A stretch of DNA of 64,000 nt from Imbricaverruca yamaguchii (lineage: Eukaryota > Arthropoda > Thecostraca > Neoverrucidae), in the NCBI GenBank assembly GCA_034440575.1, contig JAOTOL010001605.1:2367501-2431500 (forward strand). Reading direction: 5' to 3'. Both the position numbers and the translations under genes were made by a program. A model generated the notes under the pieces. It made no database searches. It had not been told where the DNA came from and saw nothing but the letters and a program-made list of their open reading frames with translations. This document shows positions 1 to 10,929 of the stretch, piece by piece. Every line of letters starts with the position of its first letter. Positions within the stretch are counted from its first letter, which is position 1.

Positions 1-449
1 GTCATCTGATCAGAACAGTTGTAATACCCTGAGTACTCCAATGGTCACGAACGGCGTCTTTGCTCTATGTTTTAAGACATTTATTGTATTTTCTGCTGCC
101 CTTGTCTATTTATTTCTCATGATCTGCCTACATTTATTTCTCGGGATCTGCCAGTACTATGAAGTTCTGATATATTTATATATCTGATATATGCATCGTT
201 AATAGCATGAAACATCATATATGAACTAGCATTCCTAAATTAAATTTGCCATGCTCTGATATTCCCAGTTTACCATGGTTTACCGCCAGTGTCGAACAAC
301 TATTGGTGATTTGCAAACACGACACCGGTTAAACCCTCGAGTTAATTTTCAACCGGACAGAAAGCCTCGTGCAGCACGATTTTCAAGCCGGATGAGCGTA
401 CTATGAGAATTTGCAGACGACGGGAAGGGCCTGCGCTCCGTATTTTTCG
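1..449. other. AT-rich non-coding sequence
   Basis: No coding exon, RNA gene or tandem array is visible. The stretch is AT-rich, with runs such as atatttatatatctgatata near 170-190. It changes near 420 into the CpG-rich island that follows. Confidence 0.5.
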
Positions 450-559
450 CTAGGCGGTTGAGCACGGCCTATTCACCGGGCGGGAAAACCGCCGATTTGA
501 CGGGGCTTTTCCACACCCACCGAGCACGTCAAAATCGATGGTGCTGCACACGTGACGGG

Positions 560-760
560 CCGAGCCGGCACGAGCTGGCCGCCGCCGCGACGTGCGAGCC
601 GCGTCGATTCCGACGGCCGCAGCGCAGCTGTCTGAGCGCAGCTTCGCAGCTGTGCGGCGCGTCGGCCGCCTGTTGCGTCGCCATGGAGCTGCCGCTGACG
701 TCATTGGGCCAGCCGTGCTGACGTCACACGCCATCGATCGGCGCACGCTGTCGGGCCCCG
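560..760. promoter_or_regulatory. CpG-rich island with CRE-CCAAT-CRE cluster
   Basis: The stretch is very rich in CG dinucleotides. It contains two perfect TGACGTCA palindromes (696-703 and 719-726) with an inverted CCAAT box (ATTGG, 703-707) between them. TGACGTCA is the binding site of CREB/ATF bZIP factors, and the CRE plus CCAAT pairing is common in TATA-less animal promoters. No gene next to it is recognised, so promoter function is inference. The 22-bp minisatellite starts directly downstream. Confidence 0.35.
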
Positions 761-761
761 C

Positions 762-1346
762 CGGTGTCGATCTCGGGCCCGACTGGTGTCGATCTCGAGC
801 CCCGCTGGTGTCGATCTCGAGCCCCGACTGGTGTCGATCTCGGGCCCTGCTGGTGTCGATCTCGAGCCCGACTGGTGTCGATCTCGGGCCCGACTGTCGA
901 TCTCGGGCCGACTCGACTGGTGTCGATCTCGGGCCCCGCTGGTGTCGATCTCGGGCCCGACTGGTGTCGATCTCGGGCCCCGCTGGTGTCGATCTCGGGC
1001 CGACTGGGCCCGACTGGTGTCGATCTCGGGCCCGACTGGTGTCGATCTCGGGCCCCGCTGGTGTCGATCTCGAGCCCGACTGGTGTCGATTTCGGGCCCG
1101 ACTGGTGTCGATCTCGAGCCCCGCTGGTGTCGATCTCGGGCCCGACTGGTGTCGATCTCGGGCCCGACTGGTGTCGATCTCGGGCCCGACTGGTGTCGAT
1201 CTCGGGCCCGACTGGTGTCGATCTCGGGCCCGACTGGTGTCGATCTCGGGCCCGACTGGTGTCGATCTCGGGCCCGACTGACACCGCTGTCAGGCCCGAC
1301 TGACACCGCCGTCAGACCCGGCTGACACCGCTGTCAAGCCCGACTC
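762..1346. repeat. 22-bp GC-rich minisatellite
   Basis: About 26 copies of a 22-bp unit containing gtgtcgatctcgggcccgac. Variants carry gagccc for gggccc, and a few units have short deletions (around 890-915 and 1000-1015). The last three units (1281-1346) are a diverged form with acaccgctgtcaggcccgac. Because 22 is not a multiple of three and the unit lacks stops, all frames on both strands read open. These frames are not genes. Confidence 0.95.
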
Positions 1347-1376
1347 GGGACAGTCTGCGTCCGGAGACAATATTGT

Positions 1377-1562
1377 GAGGTATTTGCAGGGGGAGATGAG
1401 TAGCCTAGGGGTAAGTTGCTCGTCTCACGATCGAAATGTTGTGGGTTCGAGTCTCACCTGTCGCTACTCTTCGCCCGCGACCAATCGGCGTGAGAGATTT
1501 GCGACGCTATATGACTCAACGGTCGACGTGTCGTAAAACCAATAACCGAGGTATTTGCAGGG
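1377..1562 (+). mobile_element. tRNA-derived SINE (copy A) with perfect 15-bp target duplication
   Basis: A 156-bp insert (1392-1547) is flanked by the exact direct repeat gaggtatttgcaggg at 1377-1391 and 1548-1562. This is the signature of LINE-assisted retroposition. The head is tRNA-like with a clear RNA polymerase III B box (gggttcgagtctcac, about 1441-1455). The tail carries cgcgaccaatcggcgtgaga and gcgacgctatatgactcaac. The tail recurs at 29257-29420 and, diverged, at 40911-41063, both on the minus strand, which defines a family. The intact duplication implies a fairly recent insertion. Confidence 0.88.
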
Positions 1563-2200
1563 ATGCAACGGTTTGCGGTGATGTCAGTAGTATACTCTGC
1601 GTCACCGCGTCTGCGATCAAAACGTTATACAGCCCGTGGGAGGTGAGTTTCAAACCTATCTTGCTCGGGTGATCGATTGCTTTGACTTATTCGGCTCACT
1701 AACCCCTAATGGTTACGCAACGCCACCAGGAGCCTACTGTTGCCTACTTCAGAGAGCGTGAAGGACGAAACCCGCACTAAGCAGCCTGCCGAAGGTATAC
1801 ATGACTAGACATTTTCTGTAACATGCAACTGTCTGCACCCTAGAGCCTTTCATGGTCTCGGGGCACGGCTGGAAGACCGGGAACAAAGTTGCCGACACAA
1901 GAGAGCAGCCTGATAGCTATCTGACGTGTACAACGCCGAAACACCGTATGGTTCCAGGAAGCAGTGCACTGGAAATCACTTCAACTATATCTACTTGAAC
2001 ACGAACATCGGTGCGGCGTCCATCGCGCCTCCCACATTGCCTTTTCCACCCGTGGACGGATCGATAAGAAGCTTCAGAAAACCTCCTCGTGATCAGATAG
2101 GCACAGCCCATGCTAGCGCCGCGAACAGGATACAGACGTCTCATGGTAGAGGCTCTGTACAATATAGGCCCGCACAATATACGCAACCGCCGCTGCAGTT
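1563..2200. other. Non-coding, nothing recognised
   Basis: Short open frames of 78-93 codons occur but none shows a recognisable domain, codon bias or splice context. A 24-bp near-duplication (ctctaacgcccttgaaaac, twice) sits just after, at about 2207-2250. Confidence 0.4.
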
Positions 2201-2354
2201 ACTCTAACGCCCTTGAAAACAGCCACTCTAACGCCCTTGAAAACACAGCCACCGACCAAATAGTCGGACAGCAGCGATATCTGCGCCAGGTATACTTGCA
2301 TAGCTGCAAACAGTTGAACCCAGGTGCCCAGCGCCTTCACGGCTGGACAGTAGA

Positions 2355-2492
2355 GCCCAGCCAGCGCTGATCCCAGCTCTGAGCCCAGCCAGCTCCGAGC
2401 CCAGTCAGCTCTGAGCCCGGCCAGCTCCGAGCCCAGTCAGCTCTGAGCCCGGCCAGCTCCGAGCCCAGTCAGCTCTGAGCCCGGCCAGCTCC
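2355..2492. repeat. Short 32-bp minisatellite
   Basis: About four copies of a 32-bp unit built from agctctgagcccggccagct and gagcccagtcagctc. The unit is made of two related half-units of about 16 bp. No coding meaning is seen. Confidence 0.85.
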
Positions 2493-2959
2493 ACCACCTG
2501 AGTCGGCCCGGCACGTGTCTGTTCCACATGCCATTGGACACGGCCACCATGGACCACCCACAGTCACGGAACGCTCCGCAGTCGAGATTATGCATCGCAG
2601 ATGGAAGTGTATGCTTATGACACGTAGGCACATTTGCAGCGAAAGCATTTGCTGTGCCGCAGGGACGTAGCCAGGAATTGGCCAGGGGGAGAAGATAGAT
2701 TTTGCGAGGCGTATCACACACATGCTAGTCCTCGGATTTCGGCCACTTTATTTCGAAAGGGCCTGCTCTTTCTTCCTTATAATTGGCATTGTGCACAGCT
2801 GGGATGATCGTCGGATGACCTTCCCTCCTAAAATTGCAAGTAGCATAGTACTGTTGTAGACCATGAATGCAGACCGCCCTAACATACATCGAGCTGCAGG
2901 ACGTCAAAACTTCATTTGAAAGTGTGCCATTTGAATATTCGGTAAGGTGTAACTAAACT
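2493..2959. other. Non-coding, nothing recognised
   Basis: Unique-looking sequence with short frames only. I see no motif, RNA gene or repeat that I can support. Confidence 0.4.
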
Positions 2960-3415
2960 CTTGTAAGGGCACGCATATGCCTAAGGTGGCCGCACGCATT
3001 CATCAAGGCCCATGCATATTCGTGAGGGCCCGTATTCATTCTTAAAGGCCCGTAAACGTTCGTCATGTCCCGTAGGCATTCGTAATGGTTCGCAGACGTT
3101 CGTAGGGATCTGTTGACGTTGGTAAGAGCCTGTAGGAGTCCGTAGGGGTTCCTCGGCGTCTGTAAGAGTTCGCAGACGTTCGTAAGGGCCCGTAAGCTTC
3201 TATAAGTTGCCTTAGAGGTTCGTAAAGACTCACGTACGTTCGTAAGAGCCGGTGAACATTCGTAAGGTCCCGTAGGCGACTGTAAGCGCCTGTGGACGCT
3301 AGTAGTCTTTAAAGTTCCATGGATGTCTGTATGGGCTCGTAGCCGTTCGTAAGGGCTCGTAGACGTTCATATGGATCCGCACACCCTCATAAGGACTGTG
3401 TGGATCCTTATGAAC
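2960..3415. repeat. Diverged ~20-bp tandem repeat
   Basis: Repeated phrases of the form gttcgtaagggcccgtag with heavy substitution, spaced roughly 17-23 bp. Individual units differ at many sites, so this array is older than the neighbouring near-identical arrays. Confidence 0.7.
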
Positions 3416-3545
3416 GTCATGTCCGCCACCGTTCGATAGGCATCACATGGCGGGGAGACCCCTCCTCTCATTTGTGTGCGAAGCGCTGCCGCCGACCGAG
3501 CAGCCGCTGGTCAGACGAGGCCGAGCGTGTCCGCAGCGACGCGTA

Positions 3546-3956
3546 GTGACGGCTGTGGACGGTATGTTGCAGACCTCGTGACGGCTGTGGACGGTATGTT
3601 GCAGACCTCGTGACGGCTGTGGACGGTATGTTGCAGACCTCGTGACGGCTGTGGACGGTATGTTGCAGACCTCGTGACGGCTGTGGACGGTATGTTTCAG
3701 ACCTCGTGACGGCTGTGGACGTTATGTTGCAGACCTCGTGACGGCTGTGGACGGTATGTTGCAGACCTCGTGACGGCTGTGGACGGTATGTTGCAGACCT
3801 CGTGACGACTGTGGACGGTATGTTGCAGACCTCGTGACGGCTGTGGACGGTATGTTGCAGACCTCGTGACGGCTGTGGACGGTATGTTTCAGACCTCGTG
3901 ACGGCTGTGGACGGTGTGTTGCAGACGTCGTGACGGCTGTGGCCTGTCTGTTGCAG
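3546..3956 (+). repeat. 32-bp minisatellite carrying serial 3' splice-site motifs, ending at the ETS exon
   Basis: Thirteen units of 32 bp, containing gacggctgtggacggtatgt followed by tgcagacctcgt. Each unit carries a TTGCAG/AC or TTTCAG/AC motif. The last unit (3925-3956) reads ggcctgtctgttgcag, has a better pyrimidine tract, and is the acceptor of the ETS exon. The array therefore appears to have grown out of, or into, the real 3' splice site. Spacing of 32 bp means that using an upstream unit would change the reading frame. Confidence 0.93.
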
Positions 3957-4270
3957 ACGAGGAGGAGCGCGCGTGCGGCCGCGCCGGCGGCGGCGCGCAC
4001 ATCCACCTGTGGCAGTTCCTGAAGGAGCTGCTGCAGCAGCCGCAGATGCACGGCGCCGCCATCCGCTGGCTGGACCGGCCGGCCGGCATCTTCAAGATCG
4101 AGGACTCGGTGCGCGTGGCGCGCCTCTGGGGCCGCCGGAAGAACCGGCCGGCCATGAACTACGACAAGCTGTCGCGCTCCATCCGCCAGTACTACAAGAA
4201 GGGCATCATGAAGAAGACGGAGCGCAGTCAGCGGCTCGTCTACCAGTTCTGCCACCCCTATTGTCTGTAG
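3957..4270 (+). CDS. Terminal exon of an ETS-domain transcription factor, SPDEF/PDEF (Ets98B) subgroup
   Basis: This exon encodes about 104 residues and ends at TAG 4268-4270. It is a complete winged-helix ETS domain near the C-terminus. The start IHLWQFLKELL is helix 1. GIFKIEDSVRVARLWGRRKN forms the middle, and MNYDKLSRSIRQYYKKGI is recognition helix 3 with the two DNA-contacting arginines. RLVYQFCHP is the last strand. The phrase LSRSIRQYYKKGI and a stop a few residues after the domain match SPDEF-type proteins rather than the more common LSRALRYYY ETS form. Members are nuclear factors that bind GGA(A/T) cores. The exon begins in phase 1 after TTGCAG at 3951-3956. Upstream exons (the pointed domain) are not in view. 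The acceptor lies inside a minisatellite, which is unusual. The subgroup call is from memory of the family signature. Confidence 0.9.
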
Positions 4271-6225
4271 GTCCCAGGTGCTTAGCTGGCGTGGCGGTAA
4301 GGCCACAGTTCTGCCAGCGCACCTCAACGAATCGTTTTGCGGGAGTTACCCGCAAAATTCCGTGTATGCCGTTTAAGGCATGATTTATGTACGATTTATG
4401 TGCGTGTGCTTGGTTCTATGTGTGTGTTGATGAACGGCGAGCTCGGTGGTATGCGGTGATACATCTACCGACTTGGTAGATCACGACCGGCTCAACTATG
4501 CCTCCCTCGATAGAGCGTGGACCGCCTGCCACTCTCGGTAGAGCATGTTGGGATCATCAACAGTCCCCGGAAGGTTGTGGTCGCTCCACTTGCCATGCTC
4601 ACTTTGGTGCGACTGGTTCACCTCTGTCGAACTAGGATATGTGGTTAGTCGGGCGGTTAGCGTTTGCTTTCACTGTATCGTAACTAGCTGTAAGTGCCGC
4701 GAACGCGATGCGATACCTGGCGAATGGCTGCTGTCCGTGTGAGCGATGCTGCCAGGAAGTTCGAGTTGAATCCCCGCTCAACACACCCTGCCGCCATCAC
4801 TCGTTTGCCCACTCATGAGATACTTGGTGTGTTTGAGGAGGGGATGAGAAGAAATGTTCGGCGTGAAGATGAGCCATAGCCTGTCTTGATGAGCCTGTCT
4901 TGTTGCTACCACAGTGGTTCATTGTCAATCATAACTGGGGCAGCATTGACATCAAACAGAGATGGAAACACCCGGTCACACCGACGATAACTGAAGAAGC
5001 ATATTTTAGTATAGAAAAAAACCTGTACGAAATGGAATAAGCAAGCAATTGGGGAGTACCGAAACTGTCGAATTATTGTCGCATGTGACTAGACTAGTGC
5101 AGTGTGCCGGGACTATACAAGCGTGATGTGCGTCCAGCCGCGTCGCATAAGAACCCAACGTTCTTTCGCCTCCAGTCTCCGCCGACGTGTCGGGGCCCGC
5201 TACCCGCCGCAGTGTCCCGCTGCCTGACTTGGCCTGTGCGCAATTTCTGGTTCCTCTCCGACCGTCCGCCTCCCCTTTATGTCCCCGGTGATGCCAGGAC
5301 TCGGCCGGTCTTGCAATTGTCGTTTTACATTTGTGGATACTGATCTCACACAAACCAGCATGTCCGGTGGCACACTGATGTAGTGTGCACCGGAGGGCGG
5401 TTATGGGCAAGCGGAGGAGGCAATGTGAATAGGAGGGAGCTGAGCACTGTCTATGATGAAGGACATGGGCATTGTTCATAGGATAGGGCTAGACAATATC
5501 CGGGCAAGAGTGGCGGATAGCTGTCCATGGTAGAAAACGTGGGCATTTTCTGTGTGGGCCGGGATCGGCTGTTTCTGTGCGAGAAGGCGGGAAGGATATG
5601 TGTGACGGAAGCGGGCATTGTATGAGGTGGAGGAGGCGGGTCAGGCTGACAAGGGTTCGGGCAGCACGTGCATAGGGAGGAGGTTTGGAAGTGTCTAGGA
5701 GGGGTGTAGCCAGGCCGTGCCCGACAGGGGTGTCCGTGGGGGGATGACTGGACCGTGGTGACTGTGGGCGGACCTGCATGTGGGGGGGGGGGGTGATCGG
5801 AGTCCAGGAAGGGATGACTGGACGCTGTGGCTCGATGGATGCGGGCGAACAATGCTGGAGCCGGGGTTGTTTTTATTCTTTAGTCCCGGATTTGGAACGG
5901 AAAATCTTGCAGCATTCCAGTTCGGAGAGGACATTTTTTGTCGTTTCTCGCATCAAATGCTACTTGTACTTTCCAATCGGTTCCGGCCATTTTTAGCAGG
6001 CAGCAATAAGCTTCCAGTCATTTTTCAACAACTCCACGCAATTTTCTCGCGGAAAAAAGGAATGCAGGGTTTTAGTAGGTAATAAGCAATGTCGTTGATG
6101 CCAACACGCAGGACAAGGCTGTCCTTCCAACTCTGATACCAACGCATGAGTCTATGCCGGAAGAGTTCGAAGCGACGTGGCCTCCTGGTGGCTGTTTGCC
6201 CTCGTCAAGCTGACGTTGTCTGACT
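4271..6225. other. 3' flank of the ETS exon and unassigned sequence
   Basis: The ETS 3' untranslated region must start here, but I see no convincing AATAAA to mark its end. The G-rich stretch at 5400-5850 gives proline-rich minus-strand frames that look compositional. No domain is recognised. Confidence 0.4.
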
Positions 6226-6604
6226 GTATGGCTTGGTCTGGCTGTCTGACCTATGGCTGTATGACTTATAGCCCTCTGACCTGATGTCTGCCCGACCTGG
6301 TCTGGCTGTTACCTGGTTTCACTGTTTGACCTGATGGCTTTCCGACCTGATGGCTGTCTGACCTGATGGCTGTCTGACCTGATGGCTGTCTGACCTGATG
6401 GCTGTCTGACCTGGTCTGGCTGCCTGACCTGATGGCTGTCTGACCTTATGGCTGTCTGACCTTATGGCTGTCTGACCTGATGGCTGTCTGACCTGATGGC
6501 TGTCTGACCTGGTCTGGCTGTCTGACCTGATGGCTGTCTGACCTGGTCTGGCTGTCTGACCTGATGGCTGCCTGACCTGATGGCTGCTTGACCTGGTCTG
6601 GCTG
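6226..6604. repeat. 16-bp minisatellite
   Basis: About 22 copies of the 16-bp unit tgacctgatggctgtc. A slightly longer variant with gacctggtctggctg is interspersed. The array is near-homogeneous in the middle and frays at 6180-6300. On the minus strand it reads as a QTARPGQTAIRSDS-like frame, which is an artefact. Confidence 0.92.
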
Positions 6605-7500
6605 TGTGAGCGATGGCGTTCCGGCTGTGACGGCTGCTGTCGGCTGTGACGGCGAGCGCGCGACTCATCAGCTGGCACTTGACCGCGCTCTGGCCTGTTG
6701 GGAGCAGAAGGCGAACCACTCGGTGGCCAGGAGGGTTCAGCGGTCACTCTCCGACGGGCGCTCGTCGGTCGCTGGCCGACGGGAATGGGCCGTGAATAAA
6801 CGCGCCGTGTCGGTAGTAATGCACGTAGCAGGTCGTAGCCATTCTGAGTGTGCTTTTTTGTCGTGGATTCGATAGCTGCGCAGCGTGTTACTGTGTACAT
6901 TTTGTACAAATATTTGTAAGGTTTGAATTTTGTATCAATGTTTTATACAGAATATATGGCGATGCATATCGTGCTGTTGTGGTTCGGGGTATATTGAGAC
7001 CTCGTTGCAAAATGTCGCGCAGTCGTCTTCCTAGTATCAGAGTAAAGGTCGTGCTATAAAAACGACACCCTTTATGACCAACACAATGAAGCCACCAGGT
7101 GATCTACCAATAATTCTCGTCAGCGAATATGAATTCGAGACTGTTGAAATTAACTCATCAAAGACTGCCTTGTATAAGGTAGCTACGGACCGACCGACCT
7201 ATCATATTTCATGACGTAAAAAGTATGGTGCGTGATTCTCGAGGTCAAGGCTGTCCGTCGACAAACGTATATTATATGTTTTAAATATATTGATATAGGG
7301 TTCCCACTCACATTGCACCGCATATTCCGCATTTACTTTGTATCACGACACTGGTTTATTTATCTATTAGGTGGTGATAGCCGGACACACAAGTAGCTGT
7401 AACTCGTAATTTACGGCATAGTGGTAGCCGAAAAGCACGCTTTTATGCATTTGTTCAGCACATCCTTGCTGCATGCGCCACCGCGTAGCTCTCAGGAGCG
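6605..7500. other. Non-coding, nothing recognised
   Basis: GC-rich at 6610-6830, then AT-rich. No exon, RNA gene or element boundary can be supported. Confidence 0.4.
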
Positions 7501-7504
7501 GTGC

Positions 7505-8185
7505 TACTGATCCGACAAGGTACCAAGACTACCGGTCCAACAGGGCATCAAGACTCCTATCTATCGGTCCGACCAAGACTCCCCTACCGGTCCGACCAAG
7601 ACTCCCCTACCGGTCCGACCAAGACTCCGCTACCGGTCCGACCAAGACTCCGCTAAAGGTCCGCAGGGTATCAAGACTCCACTACCGGTCCGACCAAGAC
7701 TCCCCTACCGGTCCGACCAAGACTCCGCTACCGGTCCGACCAAGACTCCCCTACCGGTCCGACCAAGACTCCGCTACCGGTCCGACCAAGACTCCACTAC
7801 CGGTCCGACCAAGACTCCGCTACCGGTCCGACCAAGACTCCGCTAAAGGTCCGCAGGGTATCAAGACTCCCCTACCGGTCCGACCAAGACTCCACTACCG
7901 GTCCGACCAAGACTCCCCTACCGGTCCGACCAAGACTCCGCTACCGGTCCGACCAAGACTCCACTACCGGTCCGACCAAGACTCCGCTACCGGTCCGACC
8001 AAGACTCCGCTACCGGTCCGACCAAGACTCCGCTACCGGTCCGACCAAGACTCCGCTACCGGTCCGACCAAGACTCCGTTACCGGTCCGACCAAGACTCC
8101 CCTACCGGTCCGACCAAGACTCCACTACCGGTCCGACCAAGACTCCCCTACCGGTCCGACAGGGTACCAAGACTCCCATCCGGAC
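7505..8185. repeat. 23-bp minisatellite
   Basis: About 29 copies of a 23-bp unit containing taccggtccgaccaagactc, differing mostly at one position (cccc, ccgc or ccac). Two interruptions with aaaggtccgcagggtatcaa (about 7652 and 7847) give a higher-order period of about 195 bp. The 248-codon frame reading through it (7473-8219) reflects a unit without stops. Confidence 0.95.
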
Positions 8186-8189
8186 AGGC

Positions 8190-9540
8190 ATCGCCGTTAC
8201 AGCGGTCTCTTACCCTTGATTTTCCCATGAACCAGGAAGATGTTAGGTGGCAGGTTGCTGATTTAGATCTGGACGGGTTGGTAACATCTTGGACAGGTTT
8301 TTTTTGCACTGAGTTAGTTTCATACTGAGCGCAACTCTGGATAATGTGGCATTTGGTTTCTTGTTAAATTATTTGCAAGAGGCTGTGAAGTAGCATAATT
8401 GTTATGGCGAGGCGAGGCTCGTAGCAGGGTAGAGTGTCCGATCTTCGGATGAGCTCTAGCCCTCAAGTAATTGCAGATTGCAGCATGGACAATAGGAATA
8501 GACTCTTCGGCTACGTATAACTACGAATTAGCTTCAGCATTGCTGGCCCCTCTCTGATGACAGCTTCCGAGAGCTTCCCACAAAGGAATACTTCGGGAAT
8601 CGGATGTATTCTCCAGAACAACTGAAATGACACCACCACCAATATTTTGTTGGAAAAGTCTCGACCGGCTAAGCTGAGGCGAGTGTGCCAAACGTGGCAC
8701 GTGACCACCGGACAACATTGAGGGCGCCACGTCAAGGTCACCAGTTATTTCAGGGGCGAAGTGGAAGTGGAGCAAGCCGTGCCGTAACTGACCTAAGGCA
8801 TGGCGAACAAACTGTTTCTCGCGCATTGTTTTCGATATATTGACGAATATTCAAGATTGGCGGCACTTTTCATCCATCGCGAGCTGCCTGTGACGTATGT
8901 TTTCATATGCTCGGACCAGTACATAGATGGAGGCTTCGCAGATTTATTGGTGTTGCCGACAGGGGACTCAATTACTTTGTTTTCATGTAAATTGAATGTA
9001 AAATCGTGGAAACGATTTGTATTGCATCTGCAGAACCAAATGTACAGGCGTTTCCACCAGTGAAGAAGGCCTGCTCCATTCGGATATGCCGAGTAAAATG
9101 TGTCGCTTTATTTAGGGAGATTCTAGTGCCCTCTCCAAATTCAGGGAGTGAACGCCAGTAGGTATTGGGTGATCAATGACTATTAGAAGGGAGAGCAAAT
9201 TATTGGTGCTGCCATGCAACGCCAATATTACGATCATCCCATGATCAGATCAAAGCAGGTCGGCCTGCCCTACATCTCCCTGCCCTGTCTGCCGGTGGGC
9301 CTGAACCACCGGGAGACCACCGGCCACGAGGACAGGCCGGTGGTCTCCCCACGGCCTGTCCTGGTGTGGGTCTGGTCACCACACGGTCTGCAACCCTGCG
9401 GTCGGGACGTGTCCCGTGTCCTGTCCGCTGGCGGGTCAAGACGTGTCCTGTCCTGTGTAGACCTGTCCTGGTCCTGTTCTGCCCCTTGTCCTGCCATCGT
9501 GTGGAGCTGTACACCGCACTGGCCGCCGGCCAGCGTGGTC
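8190..9540. other. Unassigned sequence with one GC hairpin
   Basis: An 87-codon frame at 8800-9063 has no recognisable domain. A perfect 15-bp stem (gggagaccaccggcc at 9311-9325 and its complement at 9335-9349) with a 9-nt loop lies just before the 22-bp array. Confidence 0.45.
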
Positions 9541-9544
9541 AGGA

Positions 9545-10805
9545 CATGCTGGTCACACCTGCAGCGGTGGCCGGTCACACCTACAGCGGCAGCTGGTCAC
9601 ACCTGCAGCGGCAGCTGGTCACACCTGCAGCGGCAGCTGGTCACACCTGCAGCGGCGGCTGGTCACACCTGCAGCGGCAGTCGGTCACACCTACAGCGGC
9701 AGCTGGTCACACCTACAGCGGCAGCTGGTCACACCTGCAGCGGCAGCTGGTCACACCTGCAGCGGCAGCTGGTCACACCTACAGCGGCAGCTGGTCACAC
9801 CTGCAGCGGCAGCTGGTCACACCTGCAGCGGCGGCTGGTCACACCTGCAGCGGCAGCTGGTCACACCTGCAGCGGCAGCTGGTCACACCTGCAGCGGCAG
9901 CTGGTCACACCTACAGCGGCAGCTGGTCACACCTACAGCGGTGGCTGGTCACACCTGCAGCGGCAGCTGGTCACACCTGCAGCGGCAGCTGGTCACACCT
10001 ACAGCGGCAGCTGGTCACACCTACAGCGGCAGCTGGTCACACCTACAGCGGCAGCTGGTCACACCTACAGCGGCAGCTGGTCACACCTGCAGAGGCGGCC
10101 GGTACACCGCGGGCGGCCGGTCACCTGCAGCGGCAGCTGTATACCTGCAGCGGCAGCTGGTCATACTATGGCCGGACCTACGCGGCGTGGTCACACCTGC
10201 AGCGGCAGCTGTCACACCTGCAGCGGCAGCTGGTCCACCTGAGCGGCAGCTGGTCACACCTGCAGCGGCGGCCGGTCACACCTGCAGCGGCGGCTGGTCC
10301 ACCTGCAGCGGCGCTGGTCACACCTACAGCGGCAGCTCGTCACACCTGCAGCGGCAGTCGGTCATACCTGCAGCGGCAGCTGGTCACACCTGCAGCGGCT
10401 CCCGGTCACACCTGCAACGGCAGCTGGTCACACCTGCAACGGCAGCTGGTCACACCTGCAGCGGCAGCTGGTCATACCTACAGCGGCAGCTGGTCACACC
10501 TGCAGCGGCAGCTGGTCATACCTGCAGCGGCAGCCGGTCATACCTACAGCGGCAGCTGGTCACACCTGCAGCGGCGGCCGGTCACACCTGCAGCGGCAGC
10601 TGGTACACCACAGCGGCGCTGGTCTACCTGCGCGGCAGCCGGTCATACCTACGCGGGCCGGTCCTGTGGCCGGCGCGTCCCTGCGGGGCCGGTCACACCT
10701 GCAGGCCTGTCAGCGGCGGCCGGTCACACCTACAGCGGCAGCTGGTCATACCTGCAGCGACAGCTGGTCATACCTACAGCGGCAGCTGGTCGCACCTGCA
10801 GAGGC
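9545..10805. repeat. 22-bp minisatellite rich in CTGCAG and CAGCTG
   Basis: Nearly 60 copies of a 22-bp unit containing cacctgcagcggcagctggt, with the main variant cacctacagcgg. The array is very regular at 9570-10090, then broken by small deletions and GC-rich inserts at 10090-10330 and 10600-10730. All frames read open on the plus strand and none is a gene. Confidence 0.95.
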
Positions 10806-10929
10806 GGCCGGCCGTTACTCGGGGGCACGCCACTGACCGGCCGTGACGTCACTCACAGCTGAGCAGCGGCGCACTCCGGTCGCGGGCCGGGTTTTGCACG
10901 TGTTGTCCGGCAGGAGTTGTGCCCGGGGC
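10806..10929. promoter_or_regulatory. Short GC-rich spacer with a perfect TGACGTCA site
   Basis: This 124-bp segment separates two large minisatellites and holds TGACGTCA at 10844-10851, a CREB/ATF-type palindrome. No gene starts nearby. Function is unproven. Confidence 0.25.

Noticed and set aside
3546..3956. CRISPR array (regular 32-bp repeats)
   Set aside because: Units abut with no unique spacers, the sequence is eukaryotic, and there are no cas genes.
5451..5934. Proline-rich minus-strand frames
   Set aside because: They follow from a G-rich plus strand. Overlapping frames are equally open and none has a domain.
9366..10862. 498-codon frame of SHLQRQLVTPAAAAGHT-like repeats
   Set aside because: Artefact of the 22-bp array. 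Other frames are equally open.
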